From contig WPIO01000006.1 in the NCBI GenBank assembly GCA_009760855.2, positions 7,136,501 through 7,200,500 of the forward strand: a stretch of DNA of 64,000 nucleotides, written 5' to 3'. Below the pieces are notes generated by a model. The model did no database searches and had not been told where the DNA came from. It worked only from the letters and a program-made list of their open reading frames with translations. The stretch comes from Cristatella mucedo. Its lineage: Eukaryota; Bryozoa; Phylactolaemata; Cristatellidae. Made by a program: the position numbers and the translations under genes. Shown here in pieces: positions 1 through 9,785 of the stretch; the first letter of the stretch is position 1; each line of letters begins with the position of its first letter.

Positions 1-164
1 ATTACAATCGCTAAGAAGGAATATATTAGAGCTCTTGACAGACGTGCAACAGCAGCATCTAAAATGTGAACCCTGACCACATTTAGCAGCGATTAGACAG
101 TGCAGACTTTTTCCGTTGAGGTTCGTAAATAGAAAAATGATAATACACTACTCAACAAAAACAG

Positions 165-468
165 CGATAATAATAATACTTGTATTGTGCCCTCAGAGAA
201 CCTAATCTCTTTCTAGGCACTTTACATACGATGCAAAGGAAGAATGGTCAAATAGTTACTGGTAGCATGCTCAATGACAACAAGCTTAAAACAGTTAGAG
301 GTGACCTGCATAGGGTCAGCGTACAAATATGGTTAGTGGCAGCAAATAAAGTGCTAGCACACAGGATATGGACGAATCACACGGATCCACTCAATGCTGT
401 GCTGAAAATGTCCATTTTTAGCTGTATCTTTTATGTCGAATAGTCAAGGGATGTCGTGACGCCAGTCA
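165..468 (-). mobile_element. Family I LINE, 3' end only
   Basis: Read on the minus strand, this is the 3' end of the L2/CR1-like family I. It has a decayed C-terminal coding tail, the 3' UTR, the terminal hairpin (arms around a CTCAGAGAAC..TCTCTTTCTAGG core, near 195-225) and an ATT-rich tail whose reverse complement is the AATAATAATA run near 167-178. It is 5'-truncated and non-coding. It sits immediately upstream of a family I element on the opposite strand, so the two copies are head to head with their 3' ends outward. Confidence 0.8.
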
Positions 469-489
469 GAAAGGTCACTTTGGAAAAGG

Positions 490-1050
490 ACACCTATATT
501 TCGTGAAGATTATGCATATGAAAATGGTATCGACCTGCTCGCCCCAACTGAAACTTGGCTAAAATCGATAAACTGCCAGACAATTAAAGACGCTACTCCA
601 ACTGGATTCTCATTCTTTCACACACCTAGATCAATCAAAACTGGAGGTAGAGTTGCTGTTATCGTGGGCTCGAAATTCAATTTCAAGCCATTTGAAGTAC
701 CCTCGAAGCAGTCTTTTGAATCAACTGTCTTGGTCTTGCCCGAAAACAAGCCACTGGCAGTGGCAGTAGTCCATCGCCCACCAGGTATCAAATCCTTCTG
801 TATCTCAAATTTCTCCGATCTCGTTTCGATTCTGTGTGCAAGAAATCGATCCTTCCTCGTAATGGGTGATTTCATCGTTCACTTTGATAACTTATCTGAC
901 AGCTTCAGCTCTGAATTTCGTGCATTGACTGACTCACTGTCTCTTGTGGCACATGTAAACGGCCCTACTCACATCAAGGGTCACACACTCGACGAGATTT
1001 TCTCGTACAACTGCACTTTGTCATCACCAATTATTACCAAATCCTGCTAA
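490..1050 (+). pseudogene. Family I endonuclease (APE-type), partial
   Basis: This is the exonuclease-endonuclease-phosphatase domain that nicks target DNA in non-LTR retrotransposition. Visible motifs are TETWL near 559, GGRVAV near 646, the HRPP strand near 772, MGDF near 861 and a late GHTLDEIF segment near 979. The normal GDFN motif reads GDFI here, so the usual Asn is replaced. The N-terminal part of the domain (the usual first catalytic Asn region) is missing. The frame is open from about 490 to the stop at 1048-1050, before the linker. The domain identity is established knowledge of the CR1/L2 group, and loss of activity is inferred. Confidence 0.75.
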
Positions 1051-1130
1051 TCTGACCGCATGCAGATCTAATTCAATCTACAGTGTGTACCCACCTCCTC
1101 CTCTAGAATAACTTCTGAACCTGCGAAAAC

Positions 1131-1580
1131 TTGAATGCGAAAACCCTTGACGTCGATGCTGTCCGTGCGAGAATATCTGCTTTACCTCTGCTGCTCAGTC
1201 CTCCCTCCGACCTGTCATTGTTGGTAGATAGCTACAACACGACACTAGCTGACACGCTCGACGAGTTTGCACCTCTGACAAAGCGCACTGTGCGCCCTCG
1301 CCCAGACGGCCTATGGTTTACCACAGATTTTAAACTAGGCAGGTCTACTGAGCGAAAGCTTGACAAAGCATACAAAAGATCAGGACTGACTGTCCATCGA
1401 CAGGCATATGAAGACTACTGTATGTCGTACAACTCGATCCTAGCCAAATCCAAGTCTAGCTTCTATAAAATATTGTTGAATCAAAAAGGCAGAATCCAAA
1501 AACGCTTGTGTCGACGATCAATCATCTCCTCAACGACTTCAAGATTAGATCCTTACCTGATGATCCTTGTGATGATCTAG
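1131..1580 (+). pseudogene. Family I endonuclease-RT linker, partial
   Basis: This 150-codon open stretch lies between the endonuclease and the RT. It contains a segment reading LVDSYNTTLADTLDEFAPL, followed by basic residues, a W-F/Y-T segment (GLWFTTDFK) and GLTVHRQAYEDY. This layout is typical of L2-type elements. It is in a different frame from the upstream endonuclease and ends in a stop before the RT, so the polyprotein is broken. The same region occurs as isolated fragments at 48808-49270(+) and about 60550-60930(-). Confidence 0.7.
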
Positions 1581-1837
1581 CCGATTGCTTCTCTCGATTT
1601 ATTGTGCAGAAGATAGACAAGATCAGGGAGTCCATCGTGGCGATGACAACATCCCCACTATAATGCAGTTCCCCGATTCCTGGCTGCACCTGAACGTCTA
1701 CATTTAAGCAGGTCACTAGTGATGTTGTCCTGAAGTACAAATCAGAGAAGACAACAAGTCCTCTGGACCCTATTCCGACTGTCCTGCTCCTACGTTGCAT
1801 TGATCTGCTGCTGCCATGCCTAACTAAGAGTATTAAT

Positions 1838-2010
1838 ATGTCATTAGCCTCAGGTCATGGCCCAGCACCTTTCCGAAAAGCTGTAATGAGGCCACTTCTC
1901 AAGAAAGTGACACGAGACCAAGAGAACTTGAGCAACTACCGCCCACTCTCCCTTTTACTATTCCTATCAAAGACACTGGAACGGGTAGTGGCAGACACAC
2001 TGAACTCATG
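1838..2010 (+). pseudogene. Family I RT N-terminus, fragment
   Basis: This encodes the start of the reverse transcriptase fingers: a SLASGH..PAPFRKAV segment, then PLLKK and SNYRPLS, then LSKTLERVVAD. The same wording is found at the right edge of the window (from 63518) and, decayed, on the minus strand at 60087-60320. Continuity is lost at about 2024, where a truncated copy of the same family has inserted. The RT core resumes at about 2590. Confidence 0.75.
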
Positions 2011-2023
2011 TATGGATTACTCT

Positions 2024-2590
2024 ACTTCTCGCCGACCTGCACTGGTTACCAGTCAAGCAACGGATTGACTTCAAGGTTTTGTCGCTTACTTTTAGGTCTC
2101 TTCATTCTATGGCTCCAGCCTATCTTTCAGATATACTACCCCATCAGGCAAAGCATCGTACCACTCGCTTTTCGGAATCCAACAGTCTAGAAATACCTCG
2201 TACAAACCTTAAATCCTTTGGAGACCGTGCATTTAGCTCGTATGCTCCCACAGCCTGGAACTCCCTCCCGACCTGCATCAGAACATCCCCTGACCTGACC
2301 ACATTTAAAAGAAACTTAAAAACATACCTATTTAGGACAGCATTTAGTGGGTCCTTGTGATTCGTCCTCGATGTGCTTATGCGTGCTGACACTGTTCATG
2401 CTGCCACTAACCACATTTGCATGCTGACCCAGTGCATGTAACCCCTAACCATGTTATTCATTTTGTTTGTTTTTCAAGCATGATTTTACTTACTATTCTA
2501 TTGCGTATCACTTTGCAGCAAATGTAAAGCGCCTAGAAAGAGATTAGGTTCTCTGAGGGCGCTTTATGAAGTGCAATATTATTATTATTA
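2024..2590 (+). mobile_element. 5'-truncated family I LINE nested in a family I LINE
   Basis: The sequence jumps from the RT N-terminus to the C-terminal LADLHWLPV region, then runs through RSLHS, PAYLSD, NLKSFGDRAF, WNSLP and LRTAFSG, the 3' UTR, the hairpin (about 2525-2565) and an ATT tail (2577-2591). After the tail, the host element's RT resumes where it had been interrupted. This is a 5'-truncated retrotransposition of family I into an older family I copy. The exact left junction and any target-site duplication cannot be fixed by eye. Confidence 0.75.
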
Positions 2591-3831
2591 TAACCTCAAA
2601 CCTTGCTAGAGAGTTCCAGTCTGGCTTTAGAGCTAATCACTCCACAGAGTCAGCATTGCTTAGGGTATACAACGACCTACTTAGGAATGCAGACATGGGT
2701 AGAGTGTCTCTGCTTGTTTTGCTCACTCTTTCCGAAACTTTAAATACTATCGATCACAAAGTTCTTCCAGAGTGCTTCTCATCTCGCCTGGGTATCACTG
2801 GCACTGCTCTACAATGGTTCAGATCATATCTCAGTAGGAGACTCCAGAGTATTGATGTAAATGGACAAAGATCATCCGAGGTACCTCAGAAATATGAGGT
2901 ACCTCAGGGCTCCGAGCAAAGTCTGGTTCTTTTAACGGTTTAAACTCTGCCTCTTGCTGAGGTGATTGCCAAGCTCAATCTAGGTTTTCACTTCTTTGCG
3001 GATGACACTCAGTTGTACCTTTGCTTAGATCCCTCTGAGTCTTCGAGCTTCTCGAATTATTTAAACTCACTTGCTGCATGTACTGATAACATCCGCACAT
3101 GTATGGCAGGAAATTTTCTAAAACTAAATGGTGATAAAACAAACTTACTGGTTATGGGCAAACCCAGTGTGATTCAGAAATTGGAAAGGCTGACGTTCAA
3201 AATTGGCTCTGCCAGCAAATCTTCAGTTGAATCAGATTGGAATGTAGGTGTCATATTCCAAAGTGACCTCTTGCTAGACGACCACATCACCTCCACAGTC
3301 AAATCTGCCTACTTGCAGCTACATAACTTTGCTAAAATTCGGGCTTGTTTAGATAAGGATACCACGTCTAAGTTGGTCCATGCATTTGTGACATCCCGAC
3401 TTGACTTCTGTAACTCCCTGCATGCTGGCCTACCGGCGTGAGCAATCAGGCGATTACAGCTTATGCAACACTCTGTGGCTAGGGTTGTCTGTCGTGAACG
3501 TTGCAGTTGCCACATCACACCACTTCTCGCCGACCTGCACTGGCTACCTGTCAAGCAACGGATCGACTTCAAAACTTTGTCGCTCACTTTGAGGTCACTT
3601 CATTCTTCGGCTCCAGCCTATCTTTCAGATCTACTCCCCCACCAGGCCAAGCCTCGTACCACCCACTTTTTGGAGTCCAACTGCTTACCAATACCTCGTG
3701 CGAACCTCAAATCCTTTGGAGATCATGCATTTGGTCTGTATGCTCCAAAAGCCCGGAACTCACTCCCGACCTGCGTCAGAACATCCCCTGACTTGACCAC
3801 GTTAGAAAAGAACGTAAATACACCTATTTAG
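2590..3831 (+). pseudogene. Family I reverse transcriptase core and C-terminus
   Basis: The RT palm motifs are readable in one frame: GFRANHSTESAL, a degenerate first catalytic region (LLTLSETLNTIDHK, where LDLSAAFDTIDHK is the intact wording seen near 63735), GITGTALQWFRSYLS, VPQGS and FADDTQLYL with the catalytic Asp pair at 3001-3006. The C-terminal region follows: HITPLLADLHWLPVKQRIDFK, then PAYLSDLLPHQAK and NSLPTCVRTSPDLTT. There are in-frame stops at 2941-2943 and 3439-3441. The first catalytic Asp of the AAFD motif is replaced, so the enzyme is dead. Confidence 0.8.
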
Positions 3832-3958
3832 GACAGCATTTAGTGGGTCCCTGTAATTCGTCTTTTATGTGCTTATGCGTGCAGAAAACTGAACATGCTG
3901 GCACTAACCACATTTGCATGCTAACCCTGTGCATGCCACCCCTAGCCATGTTTAGACA

Positions 3959-4789
3959 TAAAGTCAAATGCAAATTCTAGCTTGACTGCGAAGCGAATTT
4001 CCTTGGAGACTGCTTTTGCACGTGTTTACACGAACATCGACAAAATAGAATTTAACGTATGCTTGGATAGGGTGAGATTTTTCTACCACTCTAGCCACAG
4101 ATGCTATATGGAACATCGACACACTCGTTCACAAAATAGATGAGCTTATATTTCTTGACGGATTCTATCTATCTACTACTATCTATTCTATCTACTAAAA
4201 AGCTAAATCAATGACAATGATTGACGAGGTATGAAGCAGCGAACTTTTGGAGCGCTCGGTTTTCAAGTAAAAGAATAAATATAATAAAAAAATACAGATA
4301 AAATGCAGTCCTAAAAAATTTGACTGTACTGTCAATGAAATCATAATCTATTTTTCTCTTTCCGAGCAAGCATTCAACAGTTCTAGGAATATTCGGTGGG
4401 AGAGTACAGATGTGTGGTCACACGTTTAGTTGAGCTCGACGAATCCAATGAAATTCAAATTCTCTAACATAGGAGTGATTACAGCTGCCATAGACAGCCT
4501 CAGAACTGTTTTCGTCGCTGGTCTTTAAAATGACCGCTATTTGTGCAGTAATCCGTTATTTGTTAGCAGCCTGTTCTATCTGCTATTTCTTAGCAGCGTG
4601 TACCTTAATGATCCTTTATTTCGTAGCAGCCTGTTTTTTGTGAAATCTTGGCTTGGCGGGAAGCCTGGCCGAATTTTACTTGACGGTCGCGATGTTTTAG
4701 CATTACTGGCCGGAACTGACATAGATTTCGTCGCACTAGTGTTGACATAATCATGAGTGGTCAAGAAATTGTCTCTTTATAAATAAACA
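3959..4789 (+). other. Intergenic, no gene recognised
   Basis: No coding or repeat family was recognised. There is a short degenerate TCTATCTA/TCTACTA run at about 4164-4200. The open stretch near 4541-4750 has no recognisable domain and lies in ordinary non-coding sequence. Confidence 0.5.
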
Positions 4790-5247
4790 TAATGATAATA
4801 ATAATGCACTTGATAAAACGCCCTCAGAGAACTAAATCTCTTTCTAGGCGCTTTAAATTTGTTGCAAAGGGAAATGCATTTGAATGGTGAGTAATATCAT
4901 GCTTGATAAACCAACAGCAATATCATGTTTATGATGAATCATTAACATCATGTTTAGGGGTGACATGCACAGGGTCAGCATGCAAATGTGGTTAGTGGCA
5001 GCATTCGCAGTGTCAGCACGCATAAGCACTTGAAGGACGAATTACAGGGATCTACTGAATGCCGTCCTACATAGGTGTGTTTTTAAGTTCTTTTTAAACG
5101 TGGTCAAATCAGGGGATGTTCTGACGCAAGTCGTTAGGGAGTTCCGGCCTTTGGGAGCATACGAACTAAATGCACGCTCTCCAAAGAATTTGAGGTTTTT
5201 ATGAGGTATTGGTAGACTGTTGGATTCCGAAAAGTGGGTGGTATTCA
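4790..5247 (-). mobile_element. Family I LINE, 3' end, minus strand
   Basis: On the minus strand it encodes the decayed C-terminal end (a SFGERAFSSYAP..NSLTTCVRTSPDLTTFKKNLKTH-like stretch around 5042-5200, given here in parts), then the 3' UTR, the terminal hairpin (about 4818-4855) and an ATT tail (4790-4802). It is 5'-truncated. It abuts a second family I 3' end on the plus strand at 5243, so about 135 bp at the two outer ends form an imperfect inverted repeat. Confidence 0.8.
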
Positions 5248-5390
5248 TGTTGTTTGTTAATCATGCATGATGTTACTCACTATTCAATTGGATTTCCCTT
5301 TGCAGCAAATTTAAAGCGCCTAGAAAGAGATTGAGTTCTCTGAGGGCGCTTTATCAAGTGCATTATTTTTATTATTTTTATTGTTAGCAG
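5243..5390 (+). mobile_element. Family I LINE, extreme 3' end
   Basis: Only the last part of the 3' UTR, the hairpin (about 5308-5352) and the ATT-rich tail are present. It starts within the ATTCATGTTG segment of the 3' UTR, directly at the broken 5' edge of the minus-strand copy. By eye it is about 90% identical to the reverse complement of 4803-4930. Confidence 0.8.
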
Positions 5391-6019
5391 TTTACTTAGT
5401 GCAAACTTGCTATACAATTTGTTCGGACAAAGTGAATTCAGTGATTCGGCCACTTTGAAGGCTGCTTCTTTTTTTGGACAGTACATTTTTTTTGTCATTG
5501 TCATGGACATAGCGGCTTCCTTTTATAGTCTGTGCTGGCTTAAGTGTGAGAAATACTTTACTCTCACAACTAAATGATCCTAACTCTTATTTTATACACA
5601 AGAGAAAGCTAAAAAGTTAGGTTTGACTTTCCACGGAGGGTCTACACAATGCGATATACAGAACGGAAACACACATCTGATAAGGTGGTAGCTAGGCGTT
5701 TGACTGTCATCGCTATTCTCTGTGTGTGCCAACTTACAGATTCGTTCAGACTTTCGAAATATCTCTGCCAAAATAACGTAGCTGGATTTATTTTTCAGTT
5801 TTAGCTGGGTTGTTTGAGAGCGGTCTCTCAAAACCTGCCATCAGCGCTCAAGCTTCTCACGCGTCTGGTTGACGGAAAATAGACGGGCTGCAGAAATTGA
5901 TGCGTACAGCTTAACTGTCATAACATGTGCGCAACGTCTGGAACGCCGGCATCAGGCGCTTACATCGGAGTTGGCTTCGGAAAGGGTATCTTCTGAGCTA
6001 TTTGATATCTTTGCAACAT
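5391..6019 (+). other. Intergenic, no gene recognised
   Basis: No recognisable coding region, RNA gene or repeat. Short open stretches occur on both strands but show no domain or family wording. Confidence 0.5.
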
Positions 6020-6200
6020 TTTCTCAAGACTTTTGTAACTCATTATCCTCAGGTTTTCCTGCACGTTTCAACCGACCTCGCCGCTGGTGCGAATTAGGCT
6101 TAGTTATTAAGTTGTGTGCCTATTTAGTTGTGCTTACTGGTCTTGAACTTCACTATTGCCACATAACGCCGCTTCTCACTAACCTAATACGGCAACCCAA
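6020..6200 (+). pseudogene. Possible very decayed LINE C-terminal relic
   Basis: A stretch reads DFCNSLSSGFPA, then later CHITPLLTNL. This resembles the family I wording DFCNSLLAGLPA and CHITPLLADLHW at about the right spacing. The sequence between is not alignable by eye and the flanks show nothing from the same family, so this is weak. It may be an old copy of a related LINE. Confidence 0.35.
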
Positions 6201-7165
6201 CACAGTGCATAGCCTTTGCTGTTTAATCCCTTCCCAATCGCATGCTCGCGACAACATGAAAAACACTGAAGCGGGCTCGAAGTGAAGTGTATTCTCGTGG
6301 GGACCTACAATGCTCCAAAACAGAGCTCTTGTTGGAGCTTCAAAACAGTTTCTTTAGGGGTATAGGATTTTCCCATGCCTCTGCAGGCAGTTACTCACCA
6401 ACGTAAACGATTTCCGAATAAATTTTCATGAACTCACCATTATAAACTAATTCCCAATAAAATGGCATAAAACACCATTATAAAATAATTCTCAATAAAC
6501 TGGCATGACCCTTAAACCCAAAGCAGGGCCATACAATCTGCTGAGCTAGACACATGTGGCGGCAGGAGTAATAAGGCTACAAACCTGCCACAATGCACTA
6601 GAAATAGCAAAGCAATGCAATAGCCACATTTCCGATGATCTTAAGATCTCACAGGGCGCACTCAGTGTGTGGCCGAGAGCCAGTAGGTCAATCAAATACA
6701 TTCCCCCATGATCTAAAGACCATGCAACTGCAAAGTAAACTAAGTCATGTAGAACTGTTGAGCTATCCTCTCAAAACAAACCGTAGTCGTCGTTACGGCT
6801 AGAAAGTGTTACAGTGGACCTGGGCTGTAGACCTGGTTTCGGTTCTGTCGACATCAAGGGCCTCTTGTATCTCCAGCACGATTGCAACTTAGTGGTTTGA
6901 ACTTAGTGCTACAAAGGTGGCATCCAGCCCTGTGATTAGAGAGAGATACACTGATTCAATTCTTGGTCGTCTATTGCCTCACTTAGTCCTTGCTTGCCTG
7001 TACGACGGCCATCAAAGGGATCAAGCCGCCACCGTGACCAGCGAGTGTCTGTTGCCAGCCTTAATTGATCCACTGTGCAACTTTATTTTCGTAATTTGAA
7101 CGAAAATTCTCTTCCAGGCGGTACGAAGCGATACGATTCGTCAATTCGGGCACCACAGCTCGATT
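6201..7165 (+). other. Intergenic with a short tandem repeat at 6435-6515
   Basis: No gene was recognised. Around 6435-6515 two copies of a 38-bp AT-rich unit (CACCATTATAAA..AATTC.CAATAAA.TGGCAT) lie in direct tandem, and a third degenerate half-copy precedes them. The remainder shows no family I wording, tRNA or repeat that I recognise. Confidence 0.5.
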
Positions 7166-7169
7166 TGTC

Positions 7170-7640
7170 CACACCCAGTTAACTCATCAGCCTAGGCTGA
7201 CCCACAAGGGTGGCCACGGCTTGGCTCCTTCATACCCAGCTGAACTGTTGCACCAGTCCCAGCTTTCTCGAGCCCTCAGGTCGTGTATGGACAATACAAT
7301 TAGCTGTTCCATTCCTCCGCTAGAAGAATTTTGGCGACGGAAGCTGGAGCTCTGCAGGTCCTAGACTGGCGCACTCACTTCCACGATTCTTTAGCAACGA
7401 CAGCTACTCTCCTGCTGCTGACTACGGCACATTCCTTTCAGCAGTCATGAGCTGCTACTTCTATTCTACTCACTACCTCAACTGCTCTCCTTACTCTGCT
7501 ATGTTTCCATTTTCTCTTTGTTGCGTGAGATGAAGTTTGATGGCTATCAAATGCATATCGATAGCCGCTTAGGCTGTGAGTGAATTATACAAATCCCTCT
7601 TGCGTAACGCGAACCTAGTTTATGCGACTTTGTAGAGTTA
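7170..7640 (+). mobile_element. Family II LINE, 3' end
   Basis: This corresponds over its length to the better copy at 62955-63514: the LTHKARHGLAPSYLAE region, a degenerate LWNS segment, and the distinctive 3' block (CTGCTCTCCAACTGCCGAC-like start, GAGACGAAG..GGCTA, GGCTGTGAGTGCGC-like region). The open frame is broken by several substitutions and indels. Family II belongs to the same LINE superfamily as family I but has its own C-terminus and 3' end. Confidence 0.7.
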
Positions 7641-8090
7641 CAGACCGACATAAAAAGCGTCCCCGACAGAACACTTCCTGGAAGTCATTGCCTTCAATCA
7701 GCACATCGGCAGTCAATGATGCTACAGCTCGTCGGGCAACGGCAGACTCCACTACTGAAGCATTGGAGAGCATTGGCTTTCGAACTCTATTTTTGACCAA
7801 TGGGCTCAATTTGGCCAGCTGAGAGACCGATTACCACGCCAAACTGTTTAATGGCGTCCATTCCGAACAGCAATCCAAAATATTGGATAGAAATCTGACA
7901 CAGCACTTTCGGTAATCCACAGAGGGCTATCATTTCGGCGGACGCGGACTTGCATACAGTAGTGCCTCTGTTCATAATCCCGAAAGGCTCTGTCCATCAT
8001 CCCACACCCTGGCCTCACCTTCGCAGGGTACACAAGTGCCACCGAAATGATGGACCTTGAGCAGCCTGTATCCGCTAGCTCATGTAACAA
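7640..8090 (-). pseudogene. Retropepsin fragment of an LTR-type retroelement
   Basis: On the minus strand a reading frame opens with a DTGCSRSIIS segment, the catalytic D-T-G of a retroviral-type aspartic protease. A second frame continues with LLFGMDAIKQFGVVIG, which matches the hydrophobic LLGMDAI strand near the end of such proteases in Ty3/Gypsy-like elements. A third frame carries IEGNDFQEVF, which resembles the segment that often follows. The protein is thus split by at least two frameshifts. No RT, integrase or LTR is visible nearby. This is an old, non-functional relic, and assignment to Gypsy rather than another LTR group is an inference. Confidence 0.55.
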
Positions 8091-8551
8091 GTAACATTGT
8101 AGGCGTCGGTTGTCACTTTTGCAATGGCTGATACAAAGGCTTTCTGTCTACTTTGTTGTGCTAGCACTTAAAGACTGTTTCATTACCAGCATCTGTAAAC
8201 AAACCAGAGAGAAACAATCAGCTCTCTAATGGCGCTATGAAAATTTATTATTATAATAATTATTATTACTGTTTAGAATCGCTTCGGATACACTGAAAGG
8301 GGCATCAACAATTTTCTTAGTTGCTGCTCGCCACTTGTATAGCGCTCATAAGATATCTAAATCTTTATCTGGGTGCTTTTCGCCTTGCGGCTACAGAACC
8401 AATAACACAACAGTCAGTTATATGCATGGCATTAAGATTAGGTCAGCCTACTAAACACAACAATAACACGCTGCGGGTTATCGGTTTGTGAAACCTGTGA
8501 CTGGCAATACGGACTACATCAAACACAGATGACCATGCAAAGCTAGCGGAT
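8091..8551 (+). other. Intergenic, no gene recognised
   Basis: Nothing was recognised apart from a short TTATTATTATAATAATTATTATTA run near 8248-8270, which might be the remnant of a LINE tail. Confidence 0.45.
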
Positions 8552-9785
8552 AAAGGAAGATCATCCGACGTACCTCTGAAATATGAAGTACCTCAAGGCT
8601 CCATGCTAGGTCTGGTTCTGTTCACGGTTTATACTACCCCTCTTGCTGATGTGATTGCCAAGCACAATCTATCATTTCACTTCTTTGCGGATGACACTCA
8701 GTAGTACCTTTGCTTTGAACCCTCCCAGCCTTCGAGCACCTCGAATTCTCTGAACTCACTTGCTGCATGTATTTATAACATCCCCATATGGATGGCAGCG
8801 AATTTTCTAAAGCTAAACGGGGATAAAACTGACTTACTAGTTAAGGGCGAACCCAGTGTGATTCAGATATTGAAAAGGTGGACACTCAAAATTGGCTCTG
8901 CCAGCATATCTCCTGTTGAATCAGCTCGAAGTCTAGGTGTCATGTTCCAAAGTGACCTCTCGTTAGACGACAATATCAGCTCCACAGTCAAATCTGCCTA
9001 CTTTCAGCTACTTAACATTACTAAAATTCGGGCTTGTTTAGATAAGGATACCACGTCTAAGTTGGTCCATGCATTTGTAACAACCCGTATGGACTTCTGT
9101 AACTCACTGTTTGCTGGCCTACCGGCATGTGTAATCAGAATTTATATGATCAGGCGATTACGGGTGGTGAAAAACTCCGGGGCTAGGCTTGTCTGTCGTG
9201 AGCGTCGCAGTTGCCTCATCACACCACCTCTCGCCGACCTACACTGGCTACCAGTCATGCAACGGATTGACTTCAAGGTTTGATCGCTCACTTTTAGGTC
9301 ACTTCATTTTTTGGCTCAGGCCTATTTCTCAGATCTATTCCCCCAACAGGCCAAGCTTCTTACCACCGGCTTTTCAGAATCCAACTGTTTACCAATACCT
9401 GGTGCGAACCTCAAATCCTTTGGAGATCATGCATTTAGTTCCTACGCTCCCGAAACCTGGAACTCACTCCCGACCTGCGTCAGATCGTCCCCTGACTTGC
9501 CGACGTTTAAAAAGAACTTAACAACACACCTATCAAGGACAGCATTTAGTGGGACCCTATGATTCGTCCTTGATGTGCTTATGCGTGCTGACACTGCGAA
9601 TGCACTACTAAACACATTTGCATGGTGACCCTGTGCATGTCACCCCTAACCATGTTATTCATGTTGTTTATCAAGCATGATATTACTCAGAATTCAATCG
9701 TGTTTCTATTTGCAGCAAATGTAAAGTGCCTAGAAAGAGATTGAGTTATCTGAGGGTGCTTTATCAAGTGATTCTTATAATTTTT
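8552..9785 (+). mobile_element. Family I LINE, 5'-truncated at the RT (array progenitor, M0)
   Basis: It begins in the RT just before VPQGS and reads through FADDTQ (then a stop at 8702-8704), KLNGDKTDLL, SLGVMFQSDLSLDD, DFCNSLFAGLPA, LADLHWLPVMQRIDFKV (stop at 9281-9283), NLKSFGDHAFSSYAP, WNSLPTCVRSSPDL and LSRTAFSGTL, all in one frame. The 3' UTR, the hairpin (about 9722-9765) and a degenerate tail follow. Directly after the tail begins the same spacer sequence that follows each LINE segment in the tandem array. This longer copy therefore marks the left end of the repeated structure. Confidence 0.85.

Larger units (their letters stand above)
490..3958 (+). mobile_element. Family I LINE (L2/CR1-like), nearly full-length, dead
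   Basis: This is the most complete family I copy in the window. In order it carries an endonuclease (about 490-1050), an endonuclease-RT linker (1131-1580), the RT N-terminus with the SNYRPLS motif (1838-2010), a nested truncated family I copy (about 2024-2590), the RT core with FADD (2995-3006), the C-terminal region and part of the 3' UTR. The 3' UTR stops at about 3958 without the terminal hairpin or ATT tail. Domain order and linker wording (a run like VDSYNTTLADTLDEFAPL) match the L2 group of CR1-superfamily elements. Stops at 2941-2943 and 3439-3441, frame changes between domains and the nested insertion show that it cannot produce a protein. Confidence 0.85.

Noticed and set aside
5869-6285. 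138-codon open frame as a host gene
   Set aside because: It has no recognised domain, and a stretch of it resembles a decayed LINE C-terminus. It is reported only as a weak relic.
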